From: Ancylobacter lacus
GTDB lineage: Bacteria > Pseudomonadota > Alphaproteobacteria > Rhizobiales > Xanthobacteraceae
Assembly: GCF_018390635.1 (NCBI RefSeq)
Contig: NZ_JAHBGE010000009.1
Location: forward strand, 35,572-99,571
Reading direction: 5' to 3'
Length of the DNA stretch: 64,000 nucleotides
This document shows positions 16,206 through 27,060 of this stretch, piece after piece. Within the stretch, counting starts at the first letter, position 1. Every line of letters starts with the position of its first letter. A program made the translations under genes and the position numbers. The notes beneath the pieces are model-generated. The model was not told where the DNA came from. It searched no databases and saw only the letters and a list, made by a program, of their open reading frames with translations.

Positions 16206-17528
16206 TCAGATGCGGCCGTCTTCCTTGAAGGTCTTGGTCCAGTCCTTGATCAGCAGGTCCAGCGCTTCCTTCGCCGTGCCCTTGTCGGCGACGACATAGT
16301 CGTGGAGCCGCTTCTGCATCGCCTGCAGCAGCTCGGCATAGGAGGGCTCCTGCCAGAAGTCCTTCACCTGACCCATGGCGACGAGGAAATCCGCCGCGAA
16401 GGGCGCGGATTTGGCGAAGTCCGGCGCCTCCAGCACCGACTTGGCGCAGCTATAGCCGCCGAGCTGCCACCACTTGGCCTGCACGTCGCCCTGCGCGAAC
16501 CACTTGATGTACTGCAGCGCGGCGTCCTTGTTGTCGGAATAGGCCACCACCGAGATGCCCTGCCCGCCCAGCGGGGAGGCCGCCACGTTCTCCTTCGGGT
16601 TGACGAAGAAGCCGATGCGGTCGCCGCCCACCTTCTCGTCCTTGTAGAGGCCGGGGAAGAAGGCGAACCAGTTCATCATCATGGCCACCTGGCCGGATTT
16701 GAACGCGTCGAGGTTCTCCTGCATGTAGGCGTCGGTGTAGCCGGGCGGGGTGCAGCACTTGAACAGCGCCTTGTAGGCCTCCAGCCCCTTCACCGCGTCG
16801 GGCGAATTGACGTAGCCCTCCATGTCGTAGGGCTTCTTCGGGTTCTGGTACTCGAAGCCGTAGGGGTAGAGCGCCGCGGTGGCGCCCATGGTGATGCCTT
16901 CCGAGCCGCGCTCGGTGAAGATGGCGGCGCCGTACACCTTCTTGCCGTCGACCTCGCGGCCCTGGAAGAATTCGGCGACCTGCTTCAGCTCATCCCAGGT
17001 CTTGGGCGGGGCGAGGTCGCGGCCGTATTTGGCCTTGAACGCCTGCTGGATCTCCGGCCGGGCGAACCAGTCCTTGCGGTAGGTCCAGCCCAGCGCGTCG
17101 CCCATGGCGGGCAGCGCCCAGTAATTGGTGGAGCCCTTCGGCCAGGTGGAATAGCCCTCCACCGCCGCCGGCAGGAAGGAGGACATCTGGATGCCCTCCT
17201 TCTCGAAGAAGTCGTTCAGCTTGACGTAATGGCCGTTCTCGGCGGAGCCGCCCAGCCACTGGCTGTCGCCGATCAGCAGGTCGCAGAGCTTGCCCTTGGA
17301 GTTGAGCTCGTTGAGGAAGCGGTCGGCGAAGCTGGTCCACGGCACGAACTCGAACTTCATCGGGATGCCGGACTTCGCGGTGAAGTCCTTGGACAGCTCC
17401 ACCAGCGCATTGGCGGGGTCCCAGGCGGCCCAGCACAGCGTCAGCGGTTTTCCTTGGGCATGGGCCGGCGCCAGCGGCGCCGCGACAAGACCGGCGAGCA
17501 CGCAGGCGGCCGCCATCAGCTTCCTCAT
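16206..17528 (-). CDS. extracellular solute-binding protein, family 1 (polyol/sugar ABC transporter)
   Basis: Periplasmic binding protein of 440 residues, first gene of the transporter operon. The signal peptide is about 1-24 (ACVLAGLVAAPLAPAHA). The mature start LTLCWAAWDPANALVELSKDF, and later IGFFVNPKENVAASPLGGQGISV and DAALQYIKWFAQGDVQAKWW, are typical family-1 elements. The ATG with GAGGAGG at ribosome-site distance was chosen over an upstream ATG that adds Arg-rich non-leader sequence. Linkage to DhaK/L/M suggests dihydroxyacetone, glycerol or a related polyol as ligand, but sequence alone does not give specificity. A promoter-like palindrome lies about 200 bp upstream. Confidence 0.92.
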   Translation of the reverse strand: MRKLMAAACVLAGLVAAPLAPAHAQGKPLTLCWAAWDPANALVELSKDFTAKSGIPMKFEFVPWTSFADRFLNELNSKGKLCDLLIGDSQWLGGSAENGHYVKLNDFFEKEGIQMSSFLPAAVEGYSTWPKGSTNYWALPAMGDALGWTYRKDWFARPEIQQAFKAKYGRDLAPPKTWDELKQVAEFFQGREVDGKKVYGAAIFTERGSEGITMGATAALYPYGFEYQNPKKPYDMEGYVNSPDAVKGLEAYKALFKCCTPPGYTDAYMQENLDAFKSGQVAMMMNWFAFFPGLYKDEKVGGDRIGFFVNPKENVAASPLGGQGISVVAYSDNKDAALQYIKWFAQGDVQAKWWQLGGYSCAKSVLEAPDFAKSAPFAADFLVAMGQVKDFWQEPSYAELLQAMQKRLHDYVVADKGTAKEALDLLIKDWTKTFKEDGRI

Positions 17529-17722
17529 GGGAAGTCCTCCTCGCATTGGCCGTCGACGACCGCGCACGCGTGCGCCATCGGTCCAGCGCAAGCTGGCACG
17601 CCGAAGGGCAGGTCCGGCCCAGTTGGCGCTGTGAAGCGGCCGGGGCGCGGCACGGTCATGGACGCTGGTTTACGTTTCCTCCCCGACGCCGGCGTTTCTG
17701 AGTGGGCCGGTCATGCGGGATT

Positions 17723-17750
17723 TGTTTAGTAGAACGCGTTTTACTAAACA
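17723..17750. promoter_or_regulatory. 28-bp near-perfect palindrome, candidate operator
   Basis: Half-sites TGTTTAGTAGAACG and CGTTTTACTAAACA match as inverted repeats at 13 of 14 positions around a central GC step. It sits in an otherwise featureless, AT-richer pocket of the 444-bp gap upstream of the binding-protein gene and overlaps the candidate promoter. Size and symmetry fit a dimeric repressor site. I see no second copy in the window, and its regulator is unassigned; the HTH protein of the same operon is one candidate. Confidence 0.7.
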
Positions 17751-17756
17751 CGGCAA
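17728..17756 (-). promoter_or_regulatory. candidate promoter of the polyol/dha operon
   Basis: On the minus strand TTGCCG (-35, 17751-17756) is separated by exactly 17 bp from TCTACT (-10, 17728-17733); each matches four of six consensus bases. The palindrome covers the spacer and the -10 element, the arrangement expected for repression. Transcription from here would give a leader of about 190 nt ahead of the binding-protein gene. Confidence 0.45.
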
Positions 17757-17972
17757 GATAAACTTTTCAGGCGCGAACTGAGGTACGCACATCAAAATCT
17801 AGCACGGTTCGGCCCCGCCGCGAAGGCCCCCCGCTGCCGCCCCCTCACGCTTCGTAAGGCGCGGCGGCGGGTGGGGATGGCGGGGGGGCGACGGGTCGGC
17901 CTCACCCGCCACGGCGGCACGAGATCGGCCTCATCGTCCACCTCACCGCACTGACCGCACCGTGGCTGCGGC

Positions 17973-19166
17973 TCACGCCGGCAGCGCGGTCCACACCCCG
18001 CCGGCGCGGGAGGACGCCACCGCCGCCTCGATGAAGGCGAGCCCGGCCACCCCCTCGGCGATGCCGGGAAAGGTGACGGCGGGATCGGGCGGCAGCCCCG
18101 CCCGCCGGGCCCGGATCGCCCGCGCCGCCTCGGCATAGATATTGGCGAAGCCTTCCAGATAGCCCTCCGGGTGCCCGGCCGGGGTGCGGCTCACCCGGCC
18201 CGCCTCCGGGCCGGCCCCGGCACCGGCGCGGGTGAGGATGCGGGTCGGCTGGCCGAAGGGCGAGAACAGCAGCCGGTTCGGCTCCTCCTGCCGCCATTCG
18301 AGGCCGCCCTTGTCGCCATAGACCCGCAGGGCAAGGCCGTTCTCGTTGCCCGGCGCCACCTGGCTCGCCCAGAGAAAGCCTTTCGCGCCATTGGCATAGC
18401 GCAGCAGCACCTGCACATTGTCGTCGAGCCGGCGGCCCTCCACGAAGGTGTCGAGCTCGGCCAGCAGCTCGCGCACCGGCAGGCCGGTGACGAAGCCGGC
18501 GAGGTTGTAGGCATGGGTGCCGATGTCGCCGATGCAGCCGCCCGCCCCCGCCCGCGCCGGATCGACCCGCCAGCCCGCCTGCTTGTGGCCGGTGTCCTCC
18601 AGCCGCTCGGTGAGCCAGTCCTGGGCGTATTCGACCTGCACCACCCGCACCGTGCCGATCTCCCCCGCCGCCACCAGGGCGCGGGCCTGCCGGATCAGGG
18701 GGTAGCCGGTGTAGTTGTGCGTCAGCGCGAACACCACCCCGCTCGATTCCGCCAGCGCCGCCAGGGCCTTGGCCTCCTCCAGCGTGGTGGTGAGCGGCTT
18801 GTCGCAGATCACGTCGATGCCGGCGGCGAGGAAGGCCCGCGCCGCCGGGGCGTGGAGATGGTTGGGGGTGACGATGGCCACCGCCTCGATGCCGTCGGCC
18901 CGCGCCGCCTCCGCCGCCGCCATGGCGGCGAAGTCGTCATAGACCCGCGCCGGGTCGAGCCCGAGCGCCGCGCCGGAACGGCGGGCCTTCTCCGGCTCCG
19001 CCGACAGCGCCCCGGCGACCAGCTCGAACTGGTCGTCGAGCCGCGCCGCGATGCGGTGGACCGCGCCGATGAAGGCGCCCTCCCCGCCGCCCACCATGCC
19101 GAGCCTTATGCGGCGCCCCGCGAGCCCGCCGTCGCCCTGTGCCTGGCCCTGTGCCTCGATCGCCAT
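17973..19166 (-). CDS. Gfo/Idh/MocA-family oxidoreductase
   Basis: NAD(P)-dependent sugar or cyclitol dehydrogenase-like protein of 397 residues. The N-terminal Rossmann segment RLGMVGGGEGAFIGAVHR (about 21-38), the CDKPLTT motif with the conserved Lys (121-127), and a GDIGTHAYN motif containing the usual Asp/His catalytic pair (about 215-225) are all present. A Gln/Gly-rich stretch of about 18 residues precedes the fold. It lies 10 bp after the TIM-barrel isomerase gene, forming a two-gene unit typical of sugar or inositol catabolic loci. Substrate unknown; association with xylose genes is positional. Confidence 0.92.
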   Translation of the reverse strand: MAIEAQGQAQGDGGLAGRRIRLGMVGGGEGAFIGAVHRIAARLDDQFELVAGALSAEPEKARRSGAALGLDPARVYDDFAAMAAAEAARADGIEAVAIVTPNHLHAPAARAFLAAGIDVICDKPLTTTLEEAKALAALAESSGVVFALTHNYTGYPLIRQARALVAAGEIGTVRVVQVEYAQDWLTERLEDTGHKQAGWRVDPARAGAGGCIGDIGTHAYNLAGFVTGLPVRELLAELDTFVEGRRLDDNVQVLLRYANGAKGFLWASQVAPGNENGLALRVYGDKGGLEWRQEEPNRLLFSPFGQPTRILTRAGAGAGPEAGRVSRTPAGHPEGYLEGFANIYAEAARAIRARRAGLPPDPAVTFPGIAEGVAGLAFIEAAVASSRAGGVWTALPA

Positions 19167-19176
19167 GTCCGCCTCC

Positions 19177-20235
19177 TCACGCCAGCCCGAGCAGGCGGTC
19201 GACCTTGCCCTGGTCGACCGCGCCGCCGGCGAAATCGTCGAACGCCTTTTCGGTGACGCGGATGAGGTGGGCGCGGATGAATTCCGCCCCCTCGCGGGCG
19301 CCGTCCTCCGGGTGCTTCAGGCAGCATTCCCATTCCAGCACCGCCCAGCGGTCATAGCCGTACTGCGCCATTTTCGAGAAGATCGCGCCGAAATCGACCT
19401 GCCCGTCGCCCAGCGAGCGGAACCGCCCGGCGCGGTCGACCCATGGCGCGTAGCCGGAATAGACCCCCTGCCGCCCGGTCGGGTTGAACTCGGCGTCCTT
19501 CACGTGGAAGGCGGTGATCCGCTCGTGGTAAATGTCGATGAAGGCGAGATAATCGAGCTGCTGCAGCACGAAATGCGAGGGATCGTAGTTGATGCCGCAG
19601 CGGGGATGCCCGCCCACCGCGTCGAGGAACATCTCGAAGGTGGTGCCGTCGAACACATCCTCGCCCGGGTGAATCTCGAAGCCGACATCCACCCCCGCCG
19701 CGTCGAAGGCGTCGAGGATCGGGCGCCAGCGCCGGCCGAGCTCGGCAAACGCGGTCTCGATCAGCCCCGCCGGGCGCTGCGGCCAGGGATAGGCGAAGGG
19801 CCAGGCCAGCGCGCCGGGAAAGGAGACGTGCCCGGTGAGCCCGAGATGGGCGGAGGCGCGGGCCGCGTGGCGCATCTGCTCCACCGCCCATTCCTGCCGG
19901 GCCTTGGGCTTGCCGTGCAGCCGGGCCGGGGCGAAGGCGTCGAACGCCTCGTCGAAGGCGGGGTGCACCGCCACGAGCTGGCCCTGCAGGTGGGTCGACA
20001 GCTCGGTGATGGCCAGCCCGTGGCCGGCGGCCACCCCGGCGATCTCGTCGCAATAGGTTTTCGACTCCGCGGCCTTTTCGAGGTCGAACAGGCGCGCGTC
20101 CCAGGAGGGGATCTGCACCCCCTCATAGCCGAGCCCGGCGGCCCAGCCGCAGATGGAATCCCAGGAATTGAAAGGCGGCGTATCGCCCGCGAACTGGGCG
20201 AGAAAGATCGCCGGCCCCTTTACGGTGGCAGCCAT
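19177..20235 (-). CDS. sugar phosphate isomerase/epimerase-like TIM-barrel protein
   Basis: Protein of 352 residues of the AP-endonuclease-2-like TIM-barrel superfamily (IolE/IolI/xylose-isomerase-like). Metal-ligand motifs are present in order: ELSTHLQGQ, GFEIHPGED, INYDPSHF, AFHVKDAEF and a C-terminal VLEWECC, giving the Glu/Asp/His/Glu set of the family. The ATG before AATVKGPAIF was chosen; upstream codons do not read as protein. It is paired with the Gfo/Idh oxidoreductase gene and separated from xylA by 218 bp that contains two strong hairpins, so it may have its own promoter. Confidence 0.92.
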   Translation of the reverse strand: MAATVKGPAIFLAQFAGDTPPFNSWDSICGWAAGLGYEGVQIPSWDARLFDLEKAAESKTYCDEIAGVAAGHGLAITELSTHLQGQLVAVHPAFDEAFDAFAPARLHGKPKARQEWAVEQMRHAARASAHLGLTGHVSFPGALAWPFAYPWPQRPAGLIETAFAELGRRWRPILDAFDAAGVDVGFEIHPGEDVFDGTTFEMFLDAVGGHPRCGINYDPSHFVLQQLDYLAFIDIYHERITAFHVKDAEFNPTGRQGVYSGYAPWVDRAGRFRSLGDGQVDFGAIFSKMAQYGYDRWAVLEWECCLKHPEDGAREGAEFIRAHLIRVTEKAFDDFAGGAVDQGKVDRLLGLA

Positions 20236-20374
20236 CGCGTCGTCTCCTTGGCGTTTCCTCGTGGCGCGCTGCGGCCTGTGGCTGAGCCTTTGACTCTTGG
20301 CGCCGTGGTCTCGTCGGACGCCGGGTCGCCCCGTGAGGCGAACCGGCAAAGCTCCCCTGCGGGAGAGAGCGGGC

Positions 20375-20445
20375 TTCCGGCCCCGCCCTGCGGGAGGGGC
20401 GGGGCCGGAAGAACACGCGGCGCCTTCGGGGGAAGGCGCCGCGTG
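20375..20445. terminator. tandem strong hairpins after xylA
   Basis: Two long perfect stems: 14 bp (TTCCGGCCCCGCCC with its complement, 20375-20410) and 13 bp (CACGCGGCGCCTT with its complement, 20414-20445). For minus-strand transcripts leaving xylA the second-listed stem comes first and is followed by TTCTT. They probably end the xylBA message or protect its 3' end. Confidence 0.65.
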
Positions 20446-20453
20446 AAACGGGC

Positions 20454-21776
20454 TCAGAAATAGCTCGTGAACAGGTTCTCGAGCCGTTCCTGCCGGCCGG
20501 AGCGCGGCTGCGGATCGAGATTCTCCGCCTCCACCCGGGCGGCGATATCCTCCAGTGAACGCTCGCCATGGAGCATCGCCTTGCCCTCGGCGCTGTTCCA
20601 GCCGGCATAGCGGTCCTCGACGGCCTGCTTCAGCGCGCCGTCCTCCACCATCTTCGCCGCCATCAGCAGGGCGCGGGCGCACACATCCATGGCCCCGGCA
20701 TGGGCGAGGACGAGGTCCTCCGGGTCGATCGACTGGCGGCGCACCTTGGCGTCGAAGTTGAGGCCGCCGGTGGTGAAGCCGCCCGCCTTCAGGATCTCGT
20801 ACATCGCGAGCGCGGTGTCCTCGACATTGGTCGGGAACTGGTCGGTGTCCCAGCCGGACTGCGCGTCGCCCTTGTTGATGTCGATGGAGCCGAACACGCC
20901 GAGCGCCGCGGCCATGGCGATCTCGTGCTCGAAGCTGTGGCCCGCCAGCGTGGCGTGGTTGGCCTCGAGGTTCAGCTTCACTTCCTTTTCCAGCCCGGCC
21001 CGGCACAGCAGGCCGTAGACCGTGCCGACATCGAAGTCGTACTGGTGCTTGGTCGGCTCCTGCGGCTTCGGCTCGATGAGGATCGTGCCCTTGAAGCCGA
21101 TCTTGTACTTGTGCTCCACCACCATGTTGAGGAAGCGGCCCATCTGGTCCAGCTCCCGCTTCAGGTCGGTGTTCAGCAGGGTCTCGTAGCCCTCGCGGCC
21201 GCCCCACAGCACATAGTTCTGGCCGCCCAGCTCGTGGGTCACCTCCATCACGTTCTTCACCTGCGCGGCGGAATAGGCGAACACGTCGGGGTCGGGATTG
21301 GTGGCCGCGCCGCTCATGAAGCGGCGGTTGGAGAAGAGGTTGGCGGTGCCCCAGAGCAGCCGCACCTTCTCCGTCTCCATCTTCCTGGCGAAGATGTCGG
21401 CGATCGCCCGCACATTGGCGTTGGATTCCTTCAGGCTGCGGCCTTCCGGGGCGATGTCGCGGTCATGGAAGGCGAAGAACGGCACGTCGAGGATGCGGAA
21501 CAGCTCGAAGGCGACATCCGCCTTCGCCCGCGCCAGCGCCAGCTCGTCGTCGCCATGCATCCACGGCCGCAGGAAGGTCTCGCCGCCGAAGGGGTCGCCG
21601 CCCGGCCAGGTGAAGCTGTGCCAGTAGGCCACGGCGAAGCGCAGATGGTCCTCCATCCGCTTGCCCAGCACGACGCGGTCCTTGTCGTACCAGCGGAAGG
21701 CGAAGGGGTCGCGGGACTCCGTTCCCGCGAAGCGCAGCGGCTCGGTCTGCGCGAAGAACCCGGTGGAGCCGGTCAT
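20454..21776 (-). CDS. xylA: xylose isomerase
   Basis: Enzyme of 440 residues interconverting D-xylose and D-xylulose in the cytoplasm. Signature regions of the longer (class II) xylose isomerases are visible: [26 protein letters not shown] (catalytic His/Asp), [33 protein letters not shown] (metal Glu and the Lys), [17 protein letters not shown] and [11 protein letters not shown] (metal Asp). Length matches the family. Its ATG overlaps the xylB stop by 4 nt, so the two are translationally coupled. Strong hairpins follow the stop. Confidence 0.97.
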   Translation of the reverse strand: MTGSTGFFAQTEPLRFAGTESRDPFAFRWYDKDRVVLGKRMEDHLRFAVAYWHSFTWPGGDPFGGETFLRPWMHGDDELALARAKADVAFELFRILDVPFFAFHDRDIAPEGRSLKESNANVRAIADIFARKMETEKVRLLWGTANLFSNRRFMSGAATNPDPDVFAYSAAQVKNVMEVTHELGGQNYVLWGGREGYETLLNTDLKRELDQMGRFLNMVVEHKYKIGFKGTILIEPKPQEPTKHQYDFDVGTVYGLLCRAGLEKEVKLNLEANHATLAGHSFEHEIAMAAALGVFGSIDINKGDAQSGWDTDQFPTNVEDTALAMYEILKAGGFTTGGLNFDAKVRRQSIDPEDLVLAHAGAMDVCARALLMAAKMVEDGALKQAVEDRYAGWNSAEGKAMLHGERSLEDIAARVEAENLDPQPRSGRQERLENLFTSYF

Positions 21777-23230
21777 GAGGTCACTCCCTTGAGGGCCGGG
21801 TACAGCGCGCGGTAGCGGGCGTAACGCTCGGCATAGGCGGATGAAAGCGCCGCGTCGGGCGCGATGGTCTCGAGGCGCTGGGGCGGGGTGCAGATCGCCT
21901 CGGGCGCCTCCCCCGTCACCGCCATGCGGGCGAGCCGGGCGGCACCGAAGGCCCCGCCCCGCTCGCCATCGGCGACCCGGTGGATCGGCAGGCCCAGCAC
22001 GTTCGCGGTGACCGCGGTCCAGAACCGCGAGCGCGAGCCGCCGCCGATGATGTCGGCGGTCTCGATCCGGGTGCCGGCGGCGCGCAGCGCCTCCAGGCAG
22101 TCGCGGAAGGCGAAGGCGACGCCCTCCATCACCGCCTGGGTCAGCGTCTCGCGCGAGGTGTCGTGGTCGAGCCCGATGAAGGCGCCACGGGCGGCGGGGT
22201 CGTTGTGCGGGGTCCGCTCGCCCGACAGATAGGGCAGGAACAACACCGGCGCCGGGGCGGCCGGGGCCGGCCCCAGCCGGGCCTCGAGGTCGCCCGGCGC
22301 CTCGCCCGCCACCTTCGACCACCAGCCGAAGGCGGAGGCGGCGGAGAGGATGACGCCCATCTGGTGCCAGGTCGCGGGAATAGCGTGGCAGAAGGCGTGG
22401 ACGCCGCTCGCCGGGTTCGGCGCGAAGCGGGCCGTGGTGGCCCACAGCACCCCGGAGGTGCCCAGCGAGACGAAGGCCGCGCCGTCGCGGATGGCGCCGA
22501 GGCCGATCGCCCCGGCCGCGTTGTCGCCGGCACCGCCGGCCAGGATCGGCGACCGGGTCATGCCCCAGCGGGCGGCGAGTTCCGGCTTCAGGGCGGCGGC
22601 GGCGGCGTTGCCCTCGATCAGCCGGGGCATGTGGCTGCGGTCCATGAAGGTCGCGGCCAGCGCCGCGTCCGACCAGTCCCGCGCGCCGGTGTCGAGCCAC
22701 AGCGTGCCGGCGGCGTCGGACATCTCCTCCACCATCTCGCCGGTCAGGCGGTAGCCGACATAGGCCTTGGGCAGCAGCACCTTGGTGGTGCGGGCGAAGA
22801 TCTCCGGCTCGTGCTTCCTCACCCACAGCAGCTTGGGCGCGGTGAAGCCGGGCATGGCGCGGTTGCCGGTCACGGCCGGCAGGTCGGGCCAGGCCTCCTC
22901 CATCTCGCGGCACTCGGCGCCGGAGCGGCCGTCGTTCCACAGGATGGCGGGGCGCAGCACGGCGCCGTCGCGGTCCAGCAGCACGGCGCCGTGCATCTGG
23001 CCGGAGAGGGCGATGCCACGGACGGCGGAAAGCTCGGCCGGGCGCTCGGCCTTCAGCGCGTCGATGCTGGCGAGCGTGGCCTGCCACCACTCCTCCGGGC
23101 TCTGTTCGCTGAAGCCGGGCTGCGGGCGGGAAATGCCGAGCGGGGTTTCCGCACTGGCGAGGACGCGCTGGTCCTCATCGACCAGCACCGCCTTGATGGC
23201 GGAGGTGCCGAGATCGATGCCGAGATACAT
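21773..23230 (-). CDS. xylB: xylulokinase
   Basis: FGGY-family kinase of 485 residues that phosphorylates D-xylulose to xylulose 5-phosphate. The N-terminal phosphate-binding motif [16 protein letters not shown] is at the start, [12 protein letters not shown] carries the sugar-binding residues, and [10 protein letters not shown] and [12 protein letters not shown] follow. The adenosine motif is [10 protein letters not shown]. The start at MYLGIDLG is fixed by a GGAGG 7 nt upstream; an ATG 7 codons earlier overlaps that ribosome site. It lies downstream of the LacI-type regulator gene after 94 bp and upstream of xylA. Confidence 0.97.
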   Translation of the reverse strand: MYLGIDLGTSAIKAVLVDEDQRVLASAETPLGISRPQPGFSEQSPEEWWQATLASIDALKAERPAELSAVRGIALSGQMHGAVLLDRDGAVLRPAILWNDGRSGAECREMEEAWPDLPAVTGNRAMPGFTAPKLLWVRKHEPEIFARTTKVLLPKAYVGYRLTGEMVEEMSDAAGTLWLDTGARDWSDAALAATFMDRSHMPRLIEGNAAAAALKPELAARWGMTRSPILAGGAGDNAAGAIGLGAIRDGAAFVSLGTSGVLWATTARFAPNPASGVHAFCHAIPATWHQMGVILSAASAFGWWSKVAGEAPGDLEARLGPAPAAPAPVLFLPYLSGERTPHNDPAARGAFIGLDHDTSRETLTQAVMEGVAFAFRDCLEALRAAGTRIETADIIGGGSRSRFWTAVTANVLGLPIHRVADGERGGAFGAARLARMAVTGEAPEAICTPPQRLETIAPDAALSSAYAERYARYRALYPALKGVTS

Positions 23231-23324
23231 GTTCAAGCCTCCAGCGGGCATGCGACGGGACGGAAAGGCGCCCCCGCCGGCAACGCGCCGGCGGGGAGAC
23301 GGATGGAAAGGGCCGGGCGGGACG

Positions 23325-24362
23325 TCACGGCAGATTGTCCCGCACGAAGATGTCGATGCGGATACGCTCCTGCTCCAGCATCAGCGGCTCGCGCGAACAG
23401 CGCGCCAGCAGCACGCGGGCGGCGGAACGCGACTGGTGACCGGCATCCTGGTTGATCACCGCGTCCATCACCCCGCGCAGCAGGGCGCGGCGGGTGTCGT
23501 CGGTCAGGTCGTGGCCGATGAAGACGAGGTCGCGGGTGCGGCTGGCCGCCTCGATCGCCGCGGCGACGCCGCGATTGCCGGCGCCGACATTGTAGATGCC
23601 GAGCAGGTCGGGCACCTCGCGCAGCAGGCGGGCCGCCACCGCCTCGGCGCGGTCCTCCTCGTCGCGGCTCTCGCCGAGCGCGGCGATCCTGAGGGCGGGG
23701 TATTCGCCGCCGATCACCTGGTTGAAGCCGAACTGCCGCTCGGCATGGTCGCGCAGCGCCGCGGTGCCGAGGATCAGCCCCACCGAGCCGCGACGGCCGG
23801 CGGTGAAGCGGCCGAGCAGCGTGGCCGCGGTGCGGCCGGCGGCGATGTTGTCGATGCCGACATAGTGGCAGCGCTGCGAGCTCGGCACGTCGGAGACCAG
23901 CGTCACCACCTCGACCCCGGCCGCGACGAGGTCGTCGATCGCGGCGCGGACGCGGGGATGGTCGAGCGCGACCACGGCGACGCCGTCATAGCGCCCCGCC
24001 AGCCCCTCCAGCACCGCGGCGAGCTGCTCAGGGGCGAAGACGTCGACCCGGAGGGTGTCGATGAAGGCGTGCTGGGCGGCGAGCCAGTCGGCGGTGTTGT
24101 CGACCTGCTCGGCGAGCTGGCGCATGAACACGTTGGACCCCGCCGGCAGCACGAAGCAGAACCGGAACGTCTCCCCCCGCGCGAGCCGCGCCGCGGCGAG
24201 ATTCGGCCGGTATCCGAGCTTGGCGATGGCCGCCTGCACCCGCTCCACCGTCTGCCCCCGCACCCCCGCCCGCCCATTGAGCACGCGATCGGCGGTCGCG
24301 AGCGACACGCCGGCCTCGCGGGCCACGTCCTGCAGGGTGATGCGCGAAAGAGGTCTGGACAT
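23325..24362 (-). CDS. LacI-family transcriptional regulator (probable xylose regulator)
   Basis: Regulator of 345 residues. The N-terminal LacI helix-turn-helix reads ITLQDVAREAGVSLATADRVLNG (about 8-30), with hinge helix RPNLAAARLARG. A periplasmic-binding-protein-like sensor domain follows, with a GIDNIAAGRTAA segment and FIGHDLTDDTRRALL. It is transcribed divergently from xylFHG and ahead of xylBA, so control of both by D-xylose or a related sugar is inferred. The sensor subtype (two-residue change from the usual SRALNG to ADRVLNG) is common in rhizobial sugar regulators. An imperfect palindrome overlaps its leader. Confidence 0.9.
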   Translation of the reverse strand: MSRPLSRITLQDVAREAGVSLATADRVLNGRAGVRGQTVERVQAAIAKLGYRPNLAAARLARGETFRFCFVLPAGSNVFMRQLAEQVDNTADWLAAQHAFIDTLRVDVFAPEQLAAVLEGLAGRYDGVAVVALDHPRVRAAIDDLVAAGVEVVTLVSDVPSSQRCHYVGIDNIAAGRTAATLLGRFTAGRRGSVGLILGTAALRDHAERQFGFNQVIGGEYPALRIAALGESRDEEDRAEAVAARLLREVPDLLGIYNVGAGNRGVAAAIEAASRTRDLVFIGHDLTDDTRRALLRGVMDAVINQDAGHQSRSAARVLLARCSREPLMLEQERIRIDIFVRDNLP

Positions 24363-24370
24363 GGCGAGAT

Positions 24371-24398
24371 GTTGCCCTCAAAATCTGAGGGACGCAAC
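24371..24398. promoter_or_regulatory. nested inverted repeat at the lacI leader, candidate operator
   Basis: Outer arms GTTGC/GCAAC enclose inner arms CCCTCA/TGAGGG around AAATC, about 9 bp before the regulator's start codon in the divergent xyl region. The two repeats are slightly offset, so it is not one clean palindrome. Autoregulation by the LacI-type protein is plausible. The rest of this 240-bp region holds no promoter I could call with confidence. Confidence 0.4.
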
Positions 24399-24602
24399 TC
24401 ATCCGTGGTGCGTGGCTTGCGACGAAGGGTTGAGAGCCGTCACACGGGAAGAACGCTAGTCTGACCACCGATCGAGGCCCTGCCGACGATGTCCAGCATT
24501 CCGGCGGGCAGTCCCGACGCCTGATGGCGTCGCAAAAACAGAAGGCCGTGCCGGCCGGGACGGCGCGGCCCGCACGAGATCCATGATTTTTGGGAGGAAC
24601 GC

Positions 24603-25643
24603 ATGAGGAATACCATCACGCTCTCGCTCGCCGCTCTGGCGACGGTGCTCAGCCTTTCGGCCGCCCGCGCCGCGGATACCGTCGTGGGGGTGAGCTGGTC
24701 GAACTTCCAGGAAGAACGCTGGAAGACCGACGAAGCCGCGATCAAGAAGGCGCTGGCCGCCGCCGGCGCGAAATACATCTCGGCGGACGCCCAGTCCTCG
24801 GCCGCCAAGCAGCTCTCCGACGTCGAGGCGCTGATCTCCCAGGGCGCCAATGCCCTGATCATCCTGGCGCAGGACTCCGACGCCATCGGCCCGGCGATCG
24901 CCAAGGCCGAAGCCGAGGGCATTCCGGTCGTCGGCTATGACCGCCTCATCGAGGTGCCCTACGCCTACTACATCACGTTCGACAACAAGGAAGTCGGCCG
25001 GATGCAGGCATCCGAGGTGCTGAAGGTCGCCCCCAAGGGCAACTACATCTTCATCAAGGGCTCCTCTGCCGACCCCAATGCCGACTTCCTGTTCTCCGGG
25101 CAGATGGAAGTGCTGAAGCCGCTGATCGACAAGGGCACGATCAAGAATGTCGGCGAGGCCTACACCGATGGCTGGCTGCCGGCCAACGCGCAGAAGAACA
25201 CCGAGCAGTTCCTCACCGCGAACAACAACAAGGTGGACGCGGTCGTCGCCTCCAATGACGGCACCGCTGGCGGCGCGATCGCGGCGCTGGGTGCACAGGG
25301 CCTCGCCGGCACTGTGCCGGTGTCGGGCCAGGACGCCGACTTTGCCGCGCTGAACCGCATCGCCCTCGGCACCCAGACGGTGTCGGTGTGGAAGGATTCC
25401 CGCGAACTCGGCGCCAAGGCAGCGGAGATCGCGCTTGCGCTGGCCAAGGGCACGGCGGCCAACCAGGTGCCCGGCACCACGACCTTCAAGGGCGGCCCGA
25501 AGGGCGTGGCGATGAACTCGACCTTCCTGAAGCCGATCCCGATCACCAAGGACAACCTGAACGTGATCATCGAGGCCGGTTGGGTGCCGAAGGCCACCGT
25601 CTGCCAGGGCGTGCCGGCCGGCAAGGTCAAGGCCTGCGACTGA
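24603..25643 (+). CDS. xylF: D-xylose ABC transporter, substrate-binding protein
   Basis: Periplasmic sugar-binding protein of 346 residues, first gene of a divergent transporter operon. The signal peptide ends near residue 23 (LSAARA), then [20 protein letters not shown], the characteristic XylF start. [39 protein letters not shown] and [14 protein letters not shown] give the ribose/xylose-binding fold with its ligand-contacting Asp, Arg and Asn residues. GGGAGGAAC lies directly before the ATG. Co-localisation with xylH, xylG, xylA and xylB supports D-xylose as ligand. Confidence 0.95.
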   Translation: MRNTITLSLAALATVLSLSAARAADTVVGVSWSNFQEERWKTDEAAIKKALAAAGAKYISADAQSSAAKQLSDVEALISQGANALIILAQDSDAIGPAIAKAEAEGIPVVGYDRLIEVPYAYYITFDNKEVGRMQASEVLKVAPKGNYIFIKGSSADPNADFLFSGQMEVLKPLIDKGTIKNVGEAYTDGWLPANAQKNTEQFLTANNNKVDAVVASNDGTAGGAIAALGAQGLAGTVPVSGQDADFAALNRIALGTQTVSVWKDSRELGAKAAEIALALAKGTAANQVPGTTTFKGGPKGVAMNSTFLKPIPITKDNLNVIIEAGWVPKATVCQGVPAGKVKACD

Positions 25644-25732
25644 TCGACGACCCCGAACGAGACGACGCCACGACAGCCGTGGAGCCGGCGACGGCTCCAC
25701 GGCCTGCCGCAGGGGGTTGAGGAGGAAGCTTC

Positions 25733-27046
<1,314 letters not shown>

Positions 27047-27060
27047 GGGGGAACGCCATC

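Noticed and set aside
20454..23090. 878-codon frame suggesting an XylB-XylA fusion
   Set aside because: Upstream half is a shadow of xylB in another frame; xylA has its own overlapping ATG.
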